From contig JAKQGS010000442.1 in the NCBI GenBank assembly GCA_029556045.1, positions 1-7,368 of the forward strand: a stretch of 7,368 nt of DNA, given 5' to 3'. How positions within the stretch are numbered: position 1 is the first letter of the stretch; every line of letters begins with the position of its first letter. The notes beneath the pieces are model-generated. The model worked only from the letters and a program-made list of their open reading frames with translations. It ran no database searches and was not told the DNA's origin. This DNA is from Pseudomonadota bacterium. GTDB taxonomy: Bacteria; Bdellovibrionota; Oligoflexia; Oligoflexales; Oligoflexaceae. Below, piece by piece: positions 6,219-7,368 of this stretch. Made by a program: the position numbers and the translations under genes.

Positions 6219-6688
6219 ATCTTAAGATCAAAAAAGTGGCCTTAAACAGACGCAAAAAAGCCATCGAGATCGAGACAAAAAAAGGTCTTCTGTCGCTGCC
6301 GTTTAGCCGTCTGCCGCTGGTGCCGACTGCGGCAGATCCTATTTTTTCGATGGAGATTGACCCCGAACTGGCTTCGATGGGGATTTCCTATTCTTTAAAA
6401 TCTGGCAAGGAAGGCACGGTGCTGGTGGATGCTTTTTTGGACTATAATCGGGATCCCGACTACCTACGGATCTGGATGCTGCATGAACTCACCGGGAAAG
6501 CTCTGAAGCTCCTTAAGGGGGCGGGCATCAGCAAGCATGAAATCACCCGGCGACTTAAGACATCGCCCTCCCAATTGGCGAGGTTACTGGATCCCACCAA
6601 TTCCTCAAAGTCTCTGGATGAAATGGTGCGTTTGATCACCGTTTTGGGATACCGGCTGGAGTGGCAAATAGTCAAAGAGGCTGGTTGA
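6215..6688 (+). CDS. Helix-turn-helix protein, second gene of the TA-like pair (putative antitoxin/regulator)
   Basis: This 157-residue protein starts at a GTG that overlaps the upstream TGA by the GTGA arrangement. The N-terminal part (about 2-75) is beta-rich, with LKIKKVALNRRKKAIEIET and a conserved-looking SGKEGTVLVD block, vaguely like DUF2442. A short linker (DYNRDPDYLRIWML) leads to a helical C-terminus with a helix-turn-helix at about 105-126 (ISKHEITRRLKTSPSQLARLLD) followed by SLDEMVRLITVLGYRLE, the typical end of an XRE-like domain. I recall similar two-part proteins beside DUF4160 genes. By analogy with higBA-type loci, where the HTH antitoxin is the downstream gene, it may be the antitoxin and autorepressor; this is inference. 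It could instead be only a transcription regulator. Its last 17 bp overlap the 3' end of the methyltransferase gene on the other strand. Confidence 0.8.
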   Translation: MNLKIKKVALNRRKKAIEIETKKGLLSLPFSRLPLVPTAADPIFSMEIDPELASMGISYSLKSGKEGTVLVDAFLDYNRDPDYLRIWMLHELTGKALKLLKGAGISKHEITRRLKTSPSQLARLLDPTNSSKSLDEMVRLITVLGYRLEWQIVKEAG

Positions 6689-7368
6689 CCAGCACCGCCA
6701 CAAACATCGTATCCGCATCGATTTCGGGACACCCAAGAAGCTTTCGATCCTGAAGTTTAAAACCAGGGTGCCGGGCGAGAAACCTCTCCACCACAGCCTC
6801 GTTTTCCTCCACCAGCCAGCTGCAGGTGGCGTAAACCAGTTTGCCACCAACTTTAACCCGGGTGGCCCCCAACGACAGCAGGCGTTCCTGCAATTGGCAA
6901 AGGGTGCGAAGGCTGTCGTCGTAGGGTCGGTATTTGGCATCGGGGTTGCGGCGCCAGGTGCCGGAACCTGAACACGGGGCATCTACCAGAACCCCATCCA
7001 TCATGCGGTTTTTCTGGCCGGAGAAGTGAGGGACTTTTTCGCCATCCCAGGCGTAGGTTTGTATATGAAAGAAGCCGGCTCGTTTGGCCCGCTCCTTGAG
7101 ATCCTTCAGTTTGTAATCGCGGATTTCGGAAGCGTGTACCGCTCCCTTGCCTTCCAGCATCGCCGCCAGTTGCATGGTTTTGCCGCCACCACCCGCGCAC
7201 ATATCCCAGATGGATTGCCCGGGCTCGGCCGCCACCGCAAGACCGATCTGCTGACTGGCCCAGTCCTGAATTTCAAATAGTCCCCGGCGGTAGGTATCCA
7301 GTTCATAGATGGGCCGATCCCCGGCGATTGCCAGCGCCAGGTTGTCCTGCTGCTGGATTTGAAACTCT
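6672..7368 (-). CDS. RsmB/NOP2/Sun-type rRNA (cytosine-5) methyltransferase, 5' end beyond window
   Basis: The minus strand is open from the right edge to the TGA at 6672-6674, giving 231 C-terminal residues; the N-terminus, with any RNA-binding domain, lies outside. The visible part starts with the family signature YRRGLFEIQDWASQQIG, then the SAM-binding motif I, DMCAGGGGKT. After these come an acidic HASEIRD, motif IV DAPCSGSGTWRRNPD with the product-release cysteine, and YATCSWLVEENE with the catalytic nucleophile cysteine of motif VI. It ends FVAVLVNQPL. Both catalytic cysteines are present, so the enzyme should be active. It is expected to use S-adenosylmethionine to methylate C5 of a cytosine in rRNA (or tRNA) in the cytoplasm. 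The exact target (RsmB, RsmF or a relative) cannot be decided from the C-terminal part. A GTG at 7233-7235 is internal, because family motifs continue upstream of it. Confidence 0.93.
   Translation of the reverse strand, partial: EFQIQQQDNLALAIAGDRPIYELDTYRRGLFEIQDWASQQIGLAVAAEPGQSIWDMCAGGGGKTMQLAAMLEGKGAVHASEIRDYKLKDLKERAKRAGFFHIQTYAWDGEKVPHFSGQKNRMMDGVLVDAPCSGSGTWRRNPDAKYRPYDDSLRTLCQLQERLLSLGATRVKVGGKLVYATCSWLVEENEAVVERFLARHPGFKLQDRKLLGCPEIDADTMFVAVLVNQPL

Noticed and set aside
6768..7280. Plus-strand frames opposite the methyltransferase (6768-6971, 7026-7280)
   Set aside because: The minus strand here carries unambiguous RsmB-family motifs.
1..7368. CRISPR arrays, tRNA or rRNA genes, insertion sequences, phage genes
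   Set aside because: No short direct repeats with spacers, no cloverleaf-like or rRNA sequence, no transposase motifs and no terminal inverted repeats were seen. The only tandem repeats are coding modules.

Overview
The window looks like a piece of a Gram-negative bacterial chromosome of medium GC content. Two large lipoproteins built from Ig-like repeats, and a small gene pair of a kind I recall from deltaproteobacteria and other environmental bacteria, point loosely to the Deltaproteobacteria/Bdellovibrionota. This placement is an impression from protein style, and no gene here fixes the taxon.

Left part (1-2398, minus strand): most of a giant secreted lipoprotein gene. It starts at 2398 and runs off the left edge with no stop, giving 799 visible residues. 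After a lipobox cysteine and a low-complexity linker come a two-cysteine domain, a PKD-like domain, five tandem modules of about 103 residues, and the start of a further PKD-like unit. Every module carries two cysteines at matching positions. Positions 2399-2907 hold no convincing gene and probably contain the divergent control region for the two flanking genes.

Middle (2908-5849, plus strand): a 194-residue polytopic membrane protein of unknown function, then a 722-residue lipoprotein with a carboxypeptidase-regulatory-like domain and five different Ig-like repeats. Its mature part has no cysteine other than the one expected to be lipidated. A strong intrinsic terminator (5875-5907) closes this block.

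Right part (about 5960-6688, plus strand): a compact two-gene operon joined by a GTGA stop/start overlap. It encodes a 64-residue DUF4160-like protein and a 157-residue protein with a beta-rich N-terminus and a C-terminal helix-turn-helix. The layout resembles a toxin-antitoxin module, and an inverted repeat just upstream is a candidate operator. The second gene runs tail to tail into, and overlaps by 17 bp, the 3' end of an RsmB/NOP2/Sun-type rRNA cytosine-5 methyltransferase gene on the minus strand, whose 5' end lies beyond the right edge.

The surface proteins and the methyltransferase have no evident functional link. The region reads as envelope accessory genes and a TA-like cassette lying next to a housekeeping gene. 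The most notable features are the cysteine-paired repeat modules, the contrast between the two repeat lipoproteins, and the TA-like pair with its possible operator.
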